Positions 53,964-61,349 of a DNA stretch of 64,000 nt are shown here, piece after piece; the stretch's first letter is position 1, and every line of letters begins with the position of its first letter. The DNA lies in contig NZ_JADKSG010000002.1 of assembly GCF_015350805.1 (NCBI RefSeq), positions 744,001 through 808,000 on the forward strand, in the 5' to 3' direction. The notes beneath the pieces are model-generated. The model ran no database searches, had not been told where the DNA came from, and worked only from the letters and a program-made list of their open reading frames with translations. The DNA comes from Herbiconiux sp. VKM Ac-1786 (GTDB taxonomy: Bacteria > Actinomycetota > Actinomycetes > Actinomycetales > Microbacteriaceae). Made by a program: the position numbers and the translations under genes.

Positions 53964-54302
53964 TCAGTCTACGCGATGCACCTTGATAAGCAGCCCACTG
54001 GCGATGAACACGACCGCGCCGACGCCGTGGGCGATCTGCCAGCCGACGAGCGGCAGGTCGATCGGCAGCACGGGGTTCCACAGCACGGCGATCGCGGCGA
54101 GCGGCGGCAGCCACCACCACTGCTTCGCCTGAACGGCGAAGACGAGCATGATCAGCGCCAGGATGGCGATCGCGAAGCGGGCCACGGTGAACCAGCCGTC
54201 GTCGCCGATGACCGCCAGGAAGGCCACCAGGGCGATCGCGCCGAGGAGCCCGGGGGCGAGTGCGGGACGGGTGAAGTCGGGGGTGGTCTGTCGCGCGCTC
54301 AT
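53964..54302 (-). CDS. DUF6804-like small membrane protein
   Basis: 112 residues with four hydrophobic helices. Helix 2-3 region reads FAVQAKQWWWLPPLAAIAVL followed by WNPVLPIDLPLVGWQIAHGV, a pattern I associate with DUF6804; function unknown. A polar N-terminus of about 20 residues precedes helix 1. It lies upstream of the helicase gene on the same strand with about 100 bp between. TAGGAT stands 9 nt before ATG 54302. Confidence 0.75.
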   Translation of the reverse strand: MSARQTTPDFTRPALAPGLLGAIALVAFLAVIGDDGWFTVARFAIAILALIMLVFAVQAKQWWWLPPLAAIAVLWNPVLPIDLPLVGWQIAHGVGAVVFIASGLLIKVHRVD

Positions 54303-54341
54303 GTCTCGCCAATCCTACGCGGCGCTCGGTAGGGTGAACCC
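54303..54341. promoter_or_regulatory. 39-bp divergent promoter region
   Basis: TAGGAT (54312-54317, minus) serves the DUF6804 gene, and TAGGGT (54330-54335, plus) lies exactly 6 nt before the ATG of the plus-strand unknown. The -35 regions must fall inside each other's genes. Confidence 0.5.
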
Positions 54342-54752
54342 ATGTCATTCACGTCGGGTGCTTCGACCCCCCTTTTCGCAGGCCCCGAGGGGCTCTGGAC
54401 CGCCGATCCCGAGGAGCTCGCCGCGCGGCTGTTCGTGACCGTCTTCGCCGGGCAGGGTGCGGTGCCGCTGCCGCAGAAGGACGTGTCGGAGGTCTACTCC
54501 ACCCTCGCCGGGCTCGGCGGCTACTCGCTGCCCGACGTGCGCTCGGGCAACACGCAGCCGCTCGGGCTGACCGTGCAGCTGGCGCAGGAGGCCATCCTGA
54601 CGTGGGAGCGCGCGACGGTCGCCGTGCGGCTCTCGGCCGGCTCGGGCATCGGCGGGGGGCCGGTGTCGCACACGGTCACGATGCTCCGCTTCGGGCCGGG
54701 CATCCTGAACGCCGCCGACCCCGTGGTCGCGCTCAAGGCGCGGCTGCACTGA
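54342..54752 (+). CDS. hypothetical protein upstream of psuG
   Basis: 136 residues, no family recognised. Soluble, with no signal peptide or membrane helix. It has an N-terminal Gly/Ser/Thr-rich stretch, a helix PEELAARLFVTVFAGQGAV, and a central segment DVRSGNTQPLGLTVQLAQEA that suggests a beta/alpha fold. The C-terminus ends MLRFGPGILNAADPVVALKA. ATG 54342 is leaderless by spacing. Its stop overlaps psuG (TGATG), so it is the first gene of that operon and may work with pseudouridine turnover, by context only. Confidence 0.65.
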   Translation: MSFTSGASTPLFAGPEGLWTADPEELAARLFVTVFAGQGAVPLPQKDVSEVYSTLAGLGGYSLPDVRSGNTQPLGLTVQLAQEAILTWERATVAVRLSAGSGIGGGPVSHTVTMLRFGPGILNAADPVVALKARLH

Positions 54753-55711
54753 TGGCGGCGACGTACGACCAGAGCGAGTCACCGGCACAGACCGAGGCCT
54801 TCCGCGTCTCCGACGAGGTCGCCGAGGCCCTCGCCGCCGGCCGCCCCGTGGTGGCTCTCGAGTCGACGATCATCTCGCACGGACTCCCCCGCCCCCGCAA
54901 TCTCGAGGCGGCCCGCGAGTTCGAGGCGATCCTCCGTGACGCCGGTGTGACACCCGCCACCATCGCGGTGCTCGACGGCATCCCCCGCATCGGACTCGAC
55001 GACGACGGCGTGCGCCGCATCGCCGAGGAGGACATGACCAAGGCGAGCGTGCGCGACCTGCCGATCCTCTCGGCCAAGGGCGCGAGCGGGGCGACCACCG
55101 TCGCCGCCACCGCCTACCTCGCGGGCCGCGCCGGTGTGCGCGTCTTCGCCACGGGCGGCCTCGGTGGCGTGCACCGCGGCGCCTCCGACACCTTCGACGA
55201 GTCGGCCGACCTCTCGGCGCTGGCGCTGTCAGGTGTCACGGTCGTCTCGGCGGGCGTCAAGTCGGTGCTCGACATCCCGGCCACGCTCGAACGGCTCGAG
55301 ACCCTCAGCGTGCCCGTGGTCGGCTACCGCACCACCGACTTCCCGAGCTTCTGGCTGAGCACCTCGGGCTACACGATCGACTGGTCGGTCGAGGACACCG
55401 ACGAGATCGCCCGCGTCATGCGCGGCCAGGACCTGCTCGGCCACGGCCAGGGCATCGTGGTGGCCAACCCGCTGCCGTCCGATCAGCAGTGGGACCCGGC
55501 GGAGCACGACCGCGTGCTCGCCACCGCCTTCGCCGCCGCCGACGCCGCCGGGGTCTCGGGCAAGGCGGTCACGCCGTTCCTGCTCGGCTTCATCGTCGAG
55601 GAGTCGGGCGGCCGCAGCCTCGAGGTGAACCTCGACATCGCCCGCAACAACGTGCGGCTCGCCGGCGGCATCGCGCGCTCGTGGAGCGCGCTGAACGGCG
55701 CCGGGGCCTGA
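54752..55711 (+). CDS. psuG: pseudouridine-5'-phosphate glycosidase
   Basis: 319 residues. Cleaves pseudouridine 5'-phosphate to uracil and ribose 5-phosphate. Family segments: PVVALESTIISHGLPRPRNL, VTPATIAVLDGIPRIGL, the catalytic Lys region LPILSAKGASGATTVAATAY, VFATGGLGGVHRGASDTFDE with a metal-binding Asp, VVSAGVKSVLDIPATLERLE and PVVGYRTTDFPSFWLSTSG. ATG 54752 overlaps the previous stop. The PfkB kinase downstream fits pseudouridine kinase. Confidence 0.95.
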   Translation: MAATYDQSESPAQTEAFRVSDEVAEALAAGRPVVALESTIISHGLPRPRNLEAAREFEAILRDAGVTPATIAVLDGIPRIGLDDDGVRRIAEEDMTKASVRDLPILSAKGASGATTVAATAYLAGRAGVRVFATGGLGGVHRGASDTFDESADLSALALSGVTVVSAGVKSVLDIPATLERLETLSVPVVGYRTTDFPSFWLSTSGYTIDWSVEDTDEIARVMRGQDLLGHGQGIVVANPLPSDQQWDPAEHDRVLATAFAAADAAGVSGKAVTPFLLGFIVEESGGRSLEVNLDIARNNVRLAGGIARSWSALNGAGA

Positions 55712-55715
55712 TCCC

Positions 55716-56837
55716 GTGAGCGACCCGCGGATGCCCGTGCCGCGGGTGATCGCACCCCTGGCCTCCCCGCGGGTGATCGCGCCCCTGGCCTCCCCGCGGG
55801 TGATCGCGCCCCTGGCCTCCCCGCGGGTGATCGCGCCCCTGGCCGCCCCGCGGGTGATCGCGTTCGGCGACGTGTTCGACGACGTCATCGTCACCCCGGC
55901 CGGCGAGATCCGGCCCGACACCGACACCGCGGCGACGATCGAGCGACGCTCGGGCGGATCCGCGGCGAACGCGGCGGCCTGGTTCGGGCACCTCGGGGCG
56001 GAATCGCACTTCTTCGGCCGGGTCGGCGCGATCGACGTCGACCGGCACGCGGCCGAGCTGGCCGACTCCGGCGTGGCGGCCCACCTCCGGCCCGACCCCG
56101 AGCGCCCGACCGGCACGATCGTCGTGGTGCTGCAGCCCGACCGCACCCGCACGATGCTCACCGAGCGCGGCGCGAACGTGCTCACCGGCCCCGCCGACGT
56201 CGACCGCGCCCTGCTCGCACCCGGCGCGCACCTGCACCTCACGGGCTACTCCCTCTTCAACGACGTGCCCGGCACCGAACGCCTGAGCGCCGTGCGCGCG
56301 TGTGCCGCCCTGATCGCCGAGGCCACTACGGCCGGCATGACCATCTCGGTGAACCCGGGATCGGCCGGCTTCATCGCCGACCACGGTGCCGATACGGTGC
56401 TCGACGCCTCCCGCGGCGCCACGGTGCTCCTGCCGAACCTCGACGAGGGACGCGCGCTGACGGCCGTCGTCGATCCGGCGGAGGTCGCGACCGCGCTGCT
56501 CGTCCACGCCCCGGTGGTGGTGCTGACGATGGGGCGGGACGGGGTGCTCGCGGCGGTCAGGCGGGCGGGCGGGCATCCGCTCGTCGTGCGCGTGCCGGCC
56601 CTGCTGGTCGACCCGGTCGACACCACCGGCGCCGGGGACGCCTTCAGCGCCGGCTTCGTGCACGCCCTGCTGACGAGTGGCCGCCTCGACGCCGAGACGA
56701 TCGATGAGGCCCGGCTCGAGGCGGCGGGCCGCGAGGGCGTGCGCTGTGCGGCCATCGCCATCCAGCGCCTCGGCGCCCGCCCACCGCTCGCCGGTCAGCC
56801 CGAGCCGGTGACCCAGACCGAACCGGCCACGGTGTGA
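55716..56837 (+). CDS. PfkB family carbohydrate kinase, probable pseudouridine kinase, with N-terminal repeats
   Basis: 373 residues from GTG 55716. Ribokinase fold: IERRSGGSAANAAAWFGHLG, TISVNPGSAGF, VLLPNLDEGRAL, and the anion hole with catalytic Asp in VDTTGAGDAFSAGFVHALL. Residues 9-49 are four copies of a 9-residue unit PRVIAPLAS plus a partial fifth that becomes the first beta strand (PRVIAFGDVFDD). Every unit contains an in-frame GTG, so translation could start at several points. Adjacent to psuG, so pseudouridine is the likely substrate. Shares GTGA with the M20 gene. Confidence 0.85.
   Translation: MSDPRMPVPRVIAPLASPRVIAPLASPRVIAPLASPRVIAPLAAPRVIAFGDVFDDVIVTPAGEIRPDTDTAATIERRSGGSAANAAAWFGHLGAESHFFGRVGAIDVDRHAAELADSGVAAHLRPDPERPTGTIVVVLQPDRTRTMLTERGANVLTGPADVDRALLAPGAHLHLTGYSLFNDVPGTERLSAVRACAALIAEATTAGMTISVNPGSAGFIADHGADTVLDASRGATVLLPNLDEGRALTAVVDPAEVATALLVHAPVVVLTMGRDGVLAAVRRAGGHPLVVRVPALLVDPVDTTGAGDAFSAGFVHALLTSGRLDAETIDEARLEAAGREGVRCAAIAIQRLGARPPLAGQPEPVTQTEPATV
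55740..55862 (+). repeat. 27-bp in-frame tandem repeat, four units plus a partial fifth
   Basis: Units begin at 55740, 55767, 55794 and 55821, with a partial copy at 55848. Units 2 and 3 are identical; unit 1 differs at one base and unit 4 at one base. The period of nine codons encodes PRVIAPLAS. Confidence 0.97.
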
Positions 56838-58174
56838 ACGACCACGCCGACGACGAGGCCGCCCTCGAGCGCCTCCGCACCCTGATCCGCATCCCCACGA
56901 TGTCGCTGCCGCCCGCCGAGCGCGACGAGGCCGCCTTCGACGCCTTCGCCGACGCCCTCCGCGAGCTGTACCCCCTCGTGCACGAGCACCTCGAACTCGA
57001 GCGGATGCACGGGCGCACCTTCCTCTTCCGCTGGCCGGGTCGCACCCCCGGCCGCTCCGCCGTGCTGATGGGCCACTACGACGTGGTGGTCGCGACCGAC
57101 GAGGGCTGGGAGCATCCGCCCTTCGCCGCCGAGCTGACGGGACACGGCGCCGACCGCGTGCTCTGGGGCCGCGGAACGCTGGACGACAAGGGCTCGGTCA
57201 CCGCCGTGCTCGAGGCGGTCGAGCGCTCGCTCGCCACCGGCCTCTCCCCCGAGCACGACGTCTACCTGCTCTTCGGCCACGACGAGGAGACGGCGGGCAC
57301 CGGCGCCGAGGCCGCCTCCCGCCTGCTGCACGGGCGCGGTGTCGAGCTCGGCCTCGTGCTCGACGAGGGCGGCGCCGTGATCGAGCGCGCCTTCCCCACG
57401 GTCGAGGTGCCCGTCGCCGTGGTGGGCGTGAGCGAGAAGGGCACCACGAACTTCACCCTCACGGTCGAGCAGGCGGGCGGACACGCCTCGACTCCCCCGG
57501 CCGACACCGCCACGAACCGGCTGGCCCGGGCCATCACGCGCCTCGAGCGGCACCCGTTCCCGGCGGGCCTGAACCCGGTGACGGCCCGCATGATCGCCAC
57601 CATCGGCGCCCACGCGGCGAGCCCGCTGCGCACGGTCTTCACCCGCGTCGGGCTCTTCCGACCGCTGATCGTCCCGGTCTTCGCCCGCCTGAGCGACGAG
57701 ACGGCCGCCATGGTGCGCACGACGATGGCCGTCACCCAGCTCTCGGGCTCCCCGGCCGCGAACGCCCTGGCCGAGCGGGCGCAGGCCGTCGTGAACGTGC
57801 GGATCGCCGTCGGCTCGACCGTCGACGAGGCCCGGCGGCACCTCGAGCGCTCGATCGCCGACCCGCTGGTGCGGGTCGACACGACGATGCAGAACGGCCC
57901 GGCCCGGGTCTCCCGCATGGACGGCCCCGACTGGGACCTGCTCGCCGAGACGATCGTCGCGAGCTACCCCGGCACGGTCGTCACTCCGTACGTGCAGACC
58001 GGCGCGACCGACTCGCGGTGGTTCTCGCCGCACAGCCGGTCGGTCTACCGCTTCAGCCCGTTCGAGATGTCGGCCGACGAGCGCGCCACCCTGCACGCCA
58101 AGAACGAGCGGATGCACGTGGACACGTGGTTCACGGGCATCCGCTTCTTCGAGCGCCTGCTGAGGCGGCTCTAG
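56834..58174 (+). CDS. M20 family metallopeptidase
   Basis: 446 residues, zinc-dependent hydrolase of dipeptides or acylated amino acids. Metal and catalytic motifs: VLMGHYDVVVATDEGWEHPP (His, Asp), LWGRGTLDDKGSVTAVLEAV (bridging Asp), LLFGHDEETAGTGAEAASRL (Glu pair) and the dimerisation domain starting VEQAGGHASTPPADTATNRL; the C-terminal metal His is in HAKNERMHVDTWF. Start GTG 56834 overlaps the kinase stop. Its link to the psu genes is unexplained; relatives include succinyl-diaminopimelate desuccinylases and carboxypeptidase S-like enzymes. Confidence 0.92.
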   Translation: MNDHADDEAALERLRTLIRIPTMSLPPAERDEAAFDAFADALRELYPLVHEHLELERMHGRTFLFRWPGRTPGRSAVLMGHYDVVVATDEGWEHPPFAAELTGHGADRVLWGRGTLDDKGSVTAVLEAVERSLATGLSPEHDVYLLFGHDEETAGTGAEAASRLLHGRGVELGLVLDEGGAVIERAFPTVEVPVAVVGVSEKGTTNFTLTVEQAGGHASTPPADTATNRLARAITRLERHPFPAGLNPVTARMIATIGAHAASPLRTVFTRVGLFRPLIVPVFARLSDETAAMVRTTMAVTQLSGSPAANALAERAQAVVNVRIAVGSTVDEARRHLERSIADPLVRVDTTMQNGPARVSRMDGPDWDLLAETIVASYPGTVVTPYVQTGATDSRWFSPHSRSVYRFSPFEMSADERATLHAKNERMHVDTWFTGIRFFERLLRRL

Positions 58175-58219
58175 CGCAGGCCTCCGCCCGCGGCGCCACT
58201 ACTGCTGCGACAGCTGCTG

Positions 58220-58831
58220 CTACTCCTGCTCGGCCCGCTTCGCCTGCTCGGCGGCCATCTGCGCCTGCAGCTCGGGCAGGCGGATCGGCCGGCTCGACGG
58301 CGGCAGGTCGTGCACCCGCTCGAGGGCGGGCTCGAGCTCGGAGAGCCACGCCTTGTAGCCCTCCTCGTTCAGGTGCAGCCGATCCTCGGTGAAGGCGGGG
58401 TTGAGCTCGCCCGACTCGACGGCCATCACGGGCCAGAGGTCGAGGTAGTGCGCCCGCACGGTGGCGGCGAACTGCCAGACGTGCCGGTTGATCTCCTTGA
58501 CGAACTCGGCGTACTCGGCGCCGCGCGGCAGCACCGACTGCACCAGGATGCGCGCGTCGGGCGACGCGGCCCGGATGTTCGCCAGCGCGGTCTCGATGCC
58601 GCGCACGACCTGCTCGATGCCGCGGCGGTTCGCCACGTCGTTCGTGCCGATCAGGAGCACGACCGTGTCGGGGTCTTCGGCGGCGACCTCGTCGAGCCGC
58701 GCGATCAGACCCTCGGTGGTGTCTCCGCCGACTCCGAGGTTCACGGCTTCGAGCTCGGGGAACCACTCCTGCCAGCGGCCGCCTTCGATCAGGCTGTCTC
58801 CGACGAAGACGGTCTTGGGCTTTCCGGACAT
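58220..58831 (-). CDS. SGNH/GDSL hydrolase
   Basis: 203 residues, cytosolic esterase/lipase fold. Block I Ser is in VFVGDSLIEGGRWQEW, the Gly block in VNLGVGGDTTEGLIARL, the Asn block in VVLLIGTNDVANRRG, and the Asp/His pair in FTEDRLHLNEEGYKAWL. Resembles platelet-activating factor acetylhydrolase-type esterases. A Lys/Glu-rich helical tail ends AEQAKRAEQE. ATG 58831 with GGAGG 5 nt before it is preferred to the GTG that lies inside that site. Confidence 0.92.
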   Translation of the reverse strand: MSGKPKTVFVGDSLIEGGRWQEWFPELEAVNLGVGGDTTEGLIARLDEVAAEDPDTVVLLIGTNDVANRRGIEQVVRGIETALANIRAASPDARILVQSVLPRGAEYAEFVKEINRHVWQFAATVRAHYLDLWPVMAVESGELNPAFTEDRLHLNEEGYKAWLSELEPALERVHDLPPSSRPIRLPELQAQMAAEQAKRAEQE

Positions 58832-58861
58832 CCGCACCTCCAGGTGAAGTAGATCCCCATT

Positions 58862-60397
58862 TTAGCCGGAGGCGACGATCCCCGCTCCGGCCGGCTTTGC
58901 CGAACCGGTCTTCGCCGCGTCCTTCCGGGCAGCGAGCAGGGCGGTCTCGGTGATCCGGTTGGCCATGCCGTTGAAGATCACGCCGTGGAACGGCAGGATC
59001 GCGAACCAGTACAGCCGGCCGCCGAGCCCGCGCGGGAAGAAGATCGCGCGCTGGTCGTAGATCGAACCGCCGTCCTCTGACGGGGTGGCCCGCATCTCGA
59101 GCCAGGCGCCGCCCGGCACCTTCATCTCGGCCCGCAGCCTGAGGAACGAGCCGCGGTCGATCTGCTCCACCCGCCAGAAGTCGAGCGCGTCGCCCGTGTG
59201 CAGCTCGGTCTGGCTGCGCCGGCCGCGCCGGAGGCCGACGCCGCCCACGATCTTGTCCATCCAGCCGCGCACGGCCCAGGCGATCGGGAAGGAGTACCAG
59301 CCGTTCTCGCCGCCGATGCCCTCGATCACGCGCCAGAGCTCGTCGGCCGGCGCCGGTGTGGTGCGCTGCTTCACGTCGAGGTAGACGGTGTGGCCCGCCC
59401 AGTCGGGGTCGCTCGGCAGCGGGTCGCTGACGGCGCCCGGCACGAAGGCGTCCTGCCAGCTGGTCTCGACCTCGCCGGCCTTCATCTTCCCCAGCGCGAG
59501 CCGCACGGCCCGCCGGTAGGGGGTGAGCCCGCCCTCGGGGTCGTCGATGTAGCTGCGGATGTCGTGCTCGTGGGTGACGCAGTCGAACTGCAGCGACGCG
59601 ATGATCGGGATGGCGAGGGACCGGGGGATCGGCGTGACGAGGTTCACCCACTGCGAGGCGAGCCACGGCGTCAGCACGGGCAGCGCGGCGATCGGCCGCT
59701 GGGCGAGGCCCGCCTCGAGGGCGTAGCCGTTCATCATCTGGCCGTAGCGCAGCACGTCGGGCCCGCCGATGTCGAAGGTGCGGTTCACGTCGGCCGGCAG
59801 GTCGGCGGCCTTGACGAGGTAGTAGAGCACGTCGCGCACGGCGATGGGCTGGATGCGGTTGCGCACCCACTTCGGCGCCGGCATGTACGGCAGCACGTCG
59901 GTGAGGTGCCGGATCATCTCGAACGAGGTCGAGCCCGAACCGATCACGACTCCGGCCTGCAGGGCGGCGGTGGGCACACCCGAGTCGAGCAGGATGCGCC
60001 CGACGGCGACCCGCGACCGCAGGTGCGGCGACAGCTCCCCGCTCACCGGGTGCAGCCCACCGAGGTAGACGACCCGCTTCACGCCGGCGTCGGCGACCGC
60101 GGCGGCCACGTTCTTCGCGGAGGCCTCCTCGGCCTTCTCGAAGTCGCCCTTGCCGCCCATCGAGTGCACGAGGTAGTAGAAGACGTCGACTCCCTCGACG
60201 GCGGCGCGCAGCGACTCGGCGTCGCCGAGGTCGCCCTTGACGATGTCGACCGAGCCGGCCCACGGCACGTCGCGCAGCTTCTCGGGCGTGCGCACGAGCA
60301 CGCGCACGTCGAAGCCCGCGTCGAGCAGGCGGGGAACGAGACGCCCCCCGATGTAGCCGGTCGCGCCCGTGACGAGGGCCAAGCGTGGGGAGGTCAT
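58862..60397 (-). CDS. NAD(P)-binding epimerase with DUF2867 domain
   Basis: 511 residues, two parts. Residues 1-320 are an atypical SDR: LVTGATGYIGGRLVPRLLDA, YYLVHSMGGKGDFEKAEEAS and VVYLGGLHPVSGELSPHLRS. Residues about 330-490 form DUF2867, a START-like hydrophobic pocket domain (WYSFPIAWAVRGWMDKIVGG, FWRVEQIDRGSFLRLRAEMK). Such fusions are common in actinobacteria; function unknown. ATG 60397 lies 7 nt after TAGCGT and fits; a GTG three codons upstream is possible. Confidence 0.88.
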   Translation of the reverse strand: MTSPRLALVTGATGYIGGRLVPRLLDAGFDVRVLVRTPEKLRDVPWAGSVDIVKGDLGDAESLRAAVEGVDVFYYLVHSMGGKGDFEKAEEASAKNVAAAVADAGVKRVVYLGGLHPVSGELSPHLRSRVAVGRILLDSGVPTAALQAGVVIGSGSTSFEMIRHLTDVLPYMPAPKWVRNRIQPIAVRDVLYYLVKAADLPADVNRTFDIGGPDVLRYGQMMNGYALEAGLAQRPIAALPVLTPWLASQWVNLVTPIPRSLAIPIIASLQFDCVTHEHDIRSYIDDPEGGLTPYRRAVRLALGKMKAGEVETSWQDAFVPGAVSDPLPSDPDWAGHTVYLDVKQRTTPAPADELWRVIEGIGGENGWYSFPIAWAVRGWMDKIVGGVGLRRGRRSQTELHTGDALDFWRVEQIDRGSFLRLRAEMKVPGGAWLEMRATPSEDGGSIYDQRAIFFPRGLGGRLYWFAILPFHGVIFNGMANRITETALLAARKDAAKTGSAKPAGAGIVASG

Positions 60398-60404
60398 GCT
60401 GCCC

Positions 60405-60410
60405 ACGCTA
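60405..60410 (-). promoter_or_regulatory. -10 box TAGCGT for the epimerase gene
   Basis: TAGCGT ends 7 nt before ATG 60397, indicating a leaderless or near-leaderless transcript. Confidence 0.5.
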
Positions 60411-60484
60411 GCCCTCGCACGGCCCCGGCGGGCCGGAGGCGCCGCCCTCGGGGCGAACGGTCAGCGCAGCGCCGGTCAGCCCAG

Positions 60485-61348
60485 CTAGATCAGCGCCTTC
60501 GTGTGCCACACCGTCTTGATCTCGGTGAACGCCCCGATGCGGGCGAGGCTCGGCGCGGCGGCGTCCGGCCCCTCCTCGGGCGGGAGCACGCGCTTCAGCG
60601 TCTCGGCGGCGGCGATCTCGAGGTCGATCCACTCCAGCGCCGAGGCTCCGACGAGGTCGAGCGCGTTCACGTCGGCGTGGCTCGCGAGCCACGGCGCCAA
60701 CTCGGCGGGAGAGCCGGTCAGCACGTTGACAACGCCCTTCGGCAGGTCGCTCGTGGCGAGCACCTCGCCGAGGGTGATGGCCGAGAGCGGATGCGCCTCG
60801 CTCGCGACGACCACCACGGTGTTGCCGGCGACGAGCGCGGGCGCCACGGCGCTGACGAGGCCGAGCAGGGCCGAGTCCTGGGGCGCCACGATCGCGACGA
60901 CCCCGGTGGGCTCGGGCACCGAGAGGTTGAAGTACGGGCCGGAGACCGGATTGGCGTTGCCGGCGACCTGGGCGTACTTGTCGGCCCAGCCGGCGTACCA
61001 GACCCAGCGGTCGATCGCCTCGTCGACCTGGGCGCGCGCGGCCGAGGCCGACACGCCCTCCTGCCTGACGATCTCGTCCTCGAACTGGGCGCGGCGGCCC
61101 TCGAGCACCTCGGCGACGCGGTAGAGCACCTGGCCGCGGTTGTAGGCGGTGGCGCCCGACCAGCCGCCGACGGCGGCGCGTGCGGCCACGACGGCGTCAC
61201 GCGCATCCTTTCGCGAGGCCTGGGCGGCGTTCGCGAGGAAGCGGCCCTTGGAGTCGACCACCTCGTAGACGCGGCCCGACTCGCTGCGCGGGAAGGCGCC
61301 GTTGACGTAGAGCTTGTAGGTCTTGGGAACGGAGACGTGGGTGCTCAA
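60485..61348 (-). CDS. truncated, cysteine-free aldehyde dehydrogenase homologue
   Basis: 287 residues against about 480 for the family. It keeps the NAD-binding half (TYKLYVNGAFPRSESGRVYE, AYNRGQVLYRVAEVLEG, WVWYAGWADKYAQVAGNANP, VVAIVAPQDSALLGLVSAVA, ALVAGNTVVVVASEAHPLSA) but has no Cys at all and lacks the catalytic Glu and C-terminal catalytic domain. It ends cleanly, so it is not an obvious recent truncation. TTG 61348 has GGAGGAG 7 nt upstream, directly after the active dehydrogenase stop. Likely a non-catalytic partner of that enzyme. Confidence 0.85.
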   Translation of the reverse strand: MSTHVSVPKTYKLYVNGAFPRSESGRVYEVVDSKGRFLANAAQASRKDARDAVVAARAAVGGWSGATAYNRGQVLYRVAEVLEGRRAQFEDEIVRQEGVSASAARAQVDEAIDRWVWYAGWADKYAQVAGNANPVSGPYFNLSVPEPTGVVAIVAPQDSALLGLVSAVAPALVAGNTVVVVASEAHPLSAITLGEVLATSDLPKGVVNVLTGSPAELAPWLASHADVNALDLVGASALEWIDLEIAAAETLKRVLPPEEGPDAAAPSLARIGAFTEIKTVWHTKALI

Positions 61349-61349
61349 T

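Noticed and set aside
55740-55862. CRISPR-like regularly spaced repeat
   Set aside because: The 27-bp units are contiguous with no unique spacers, stay in frame inside a kinase gene, and no cas gene is present.
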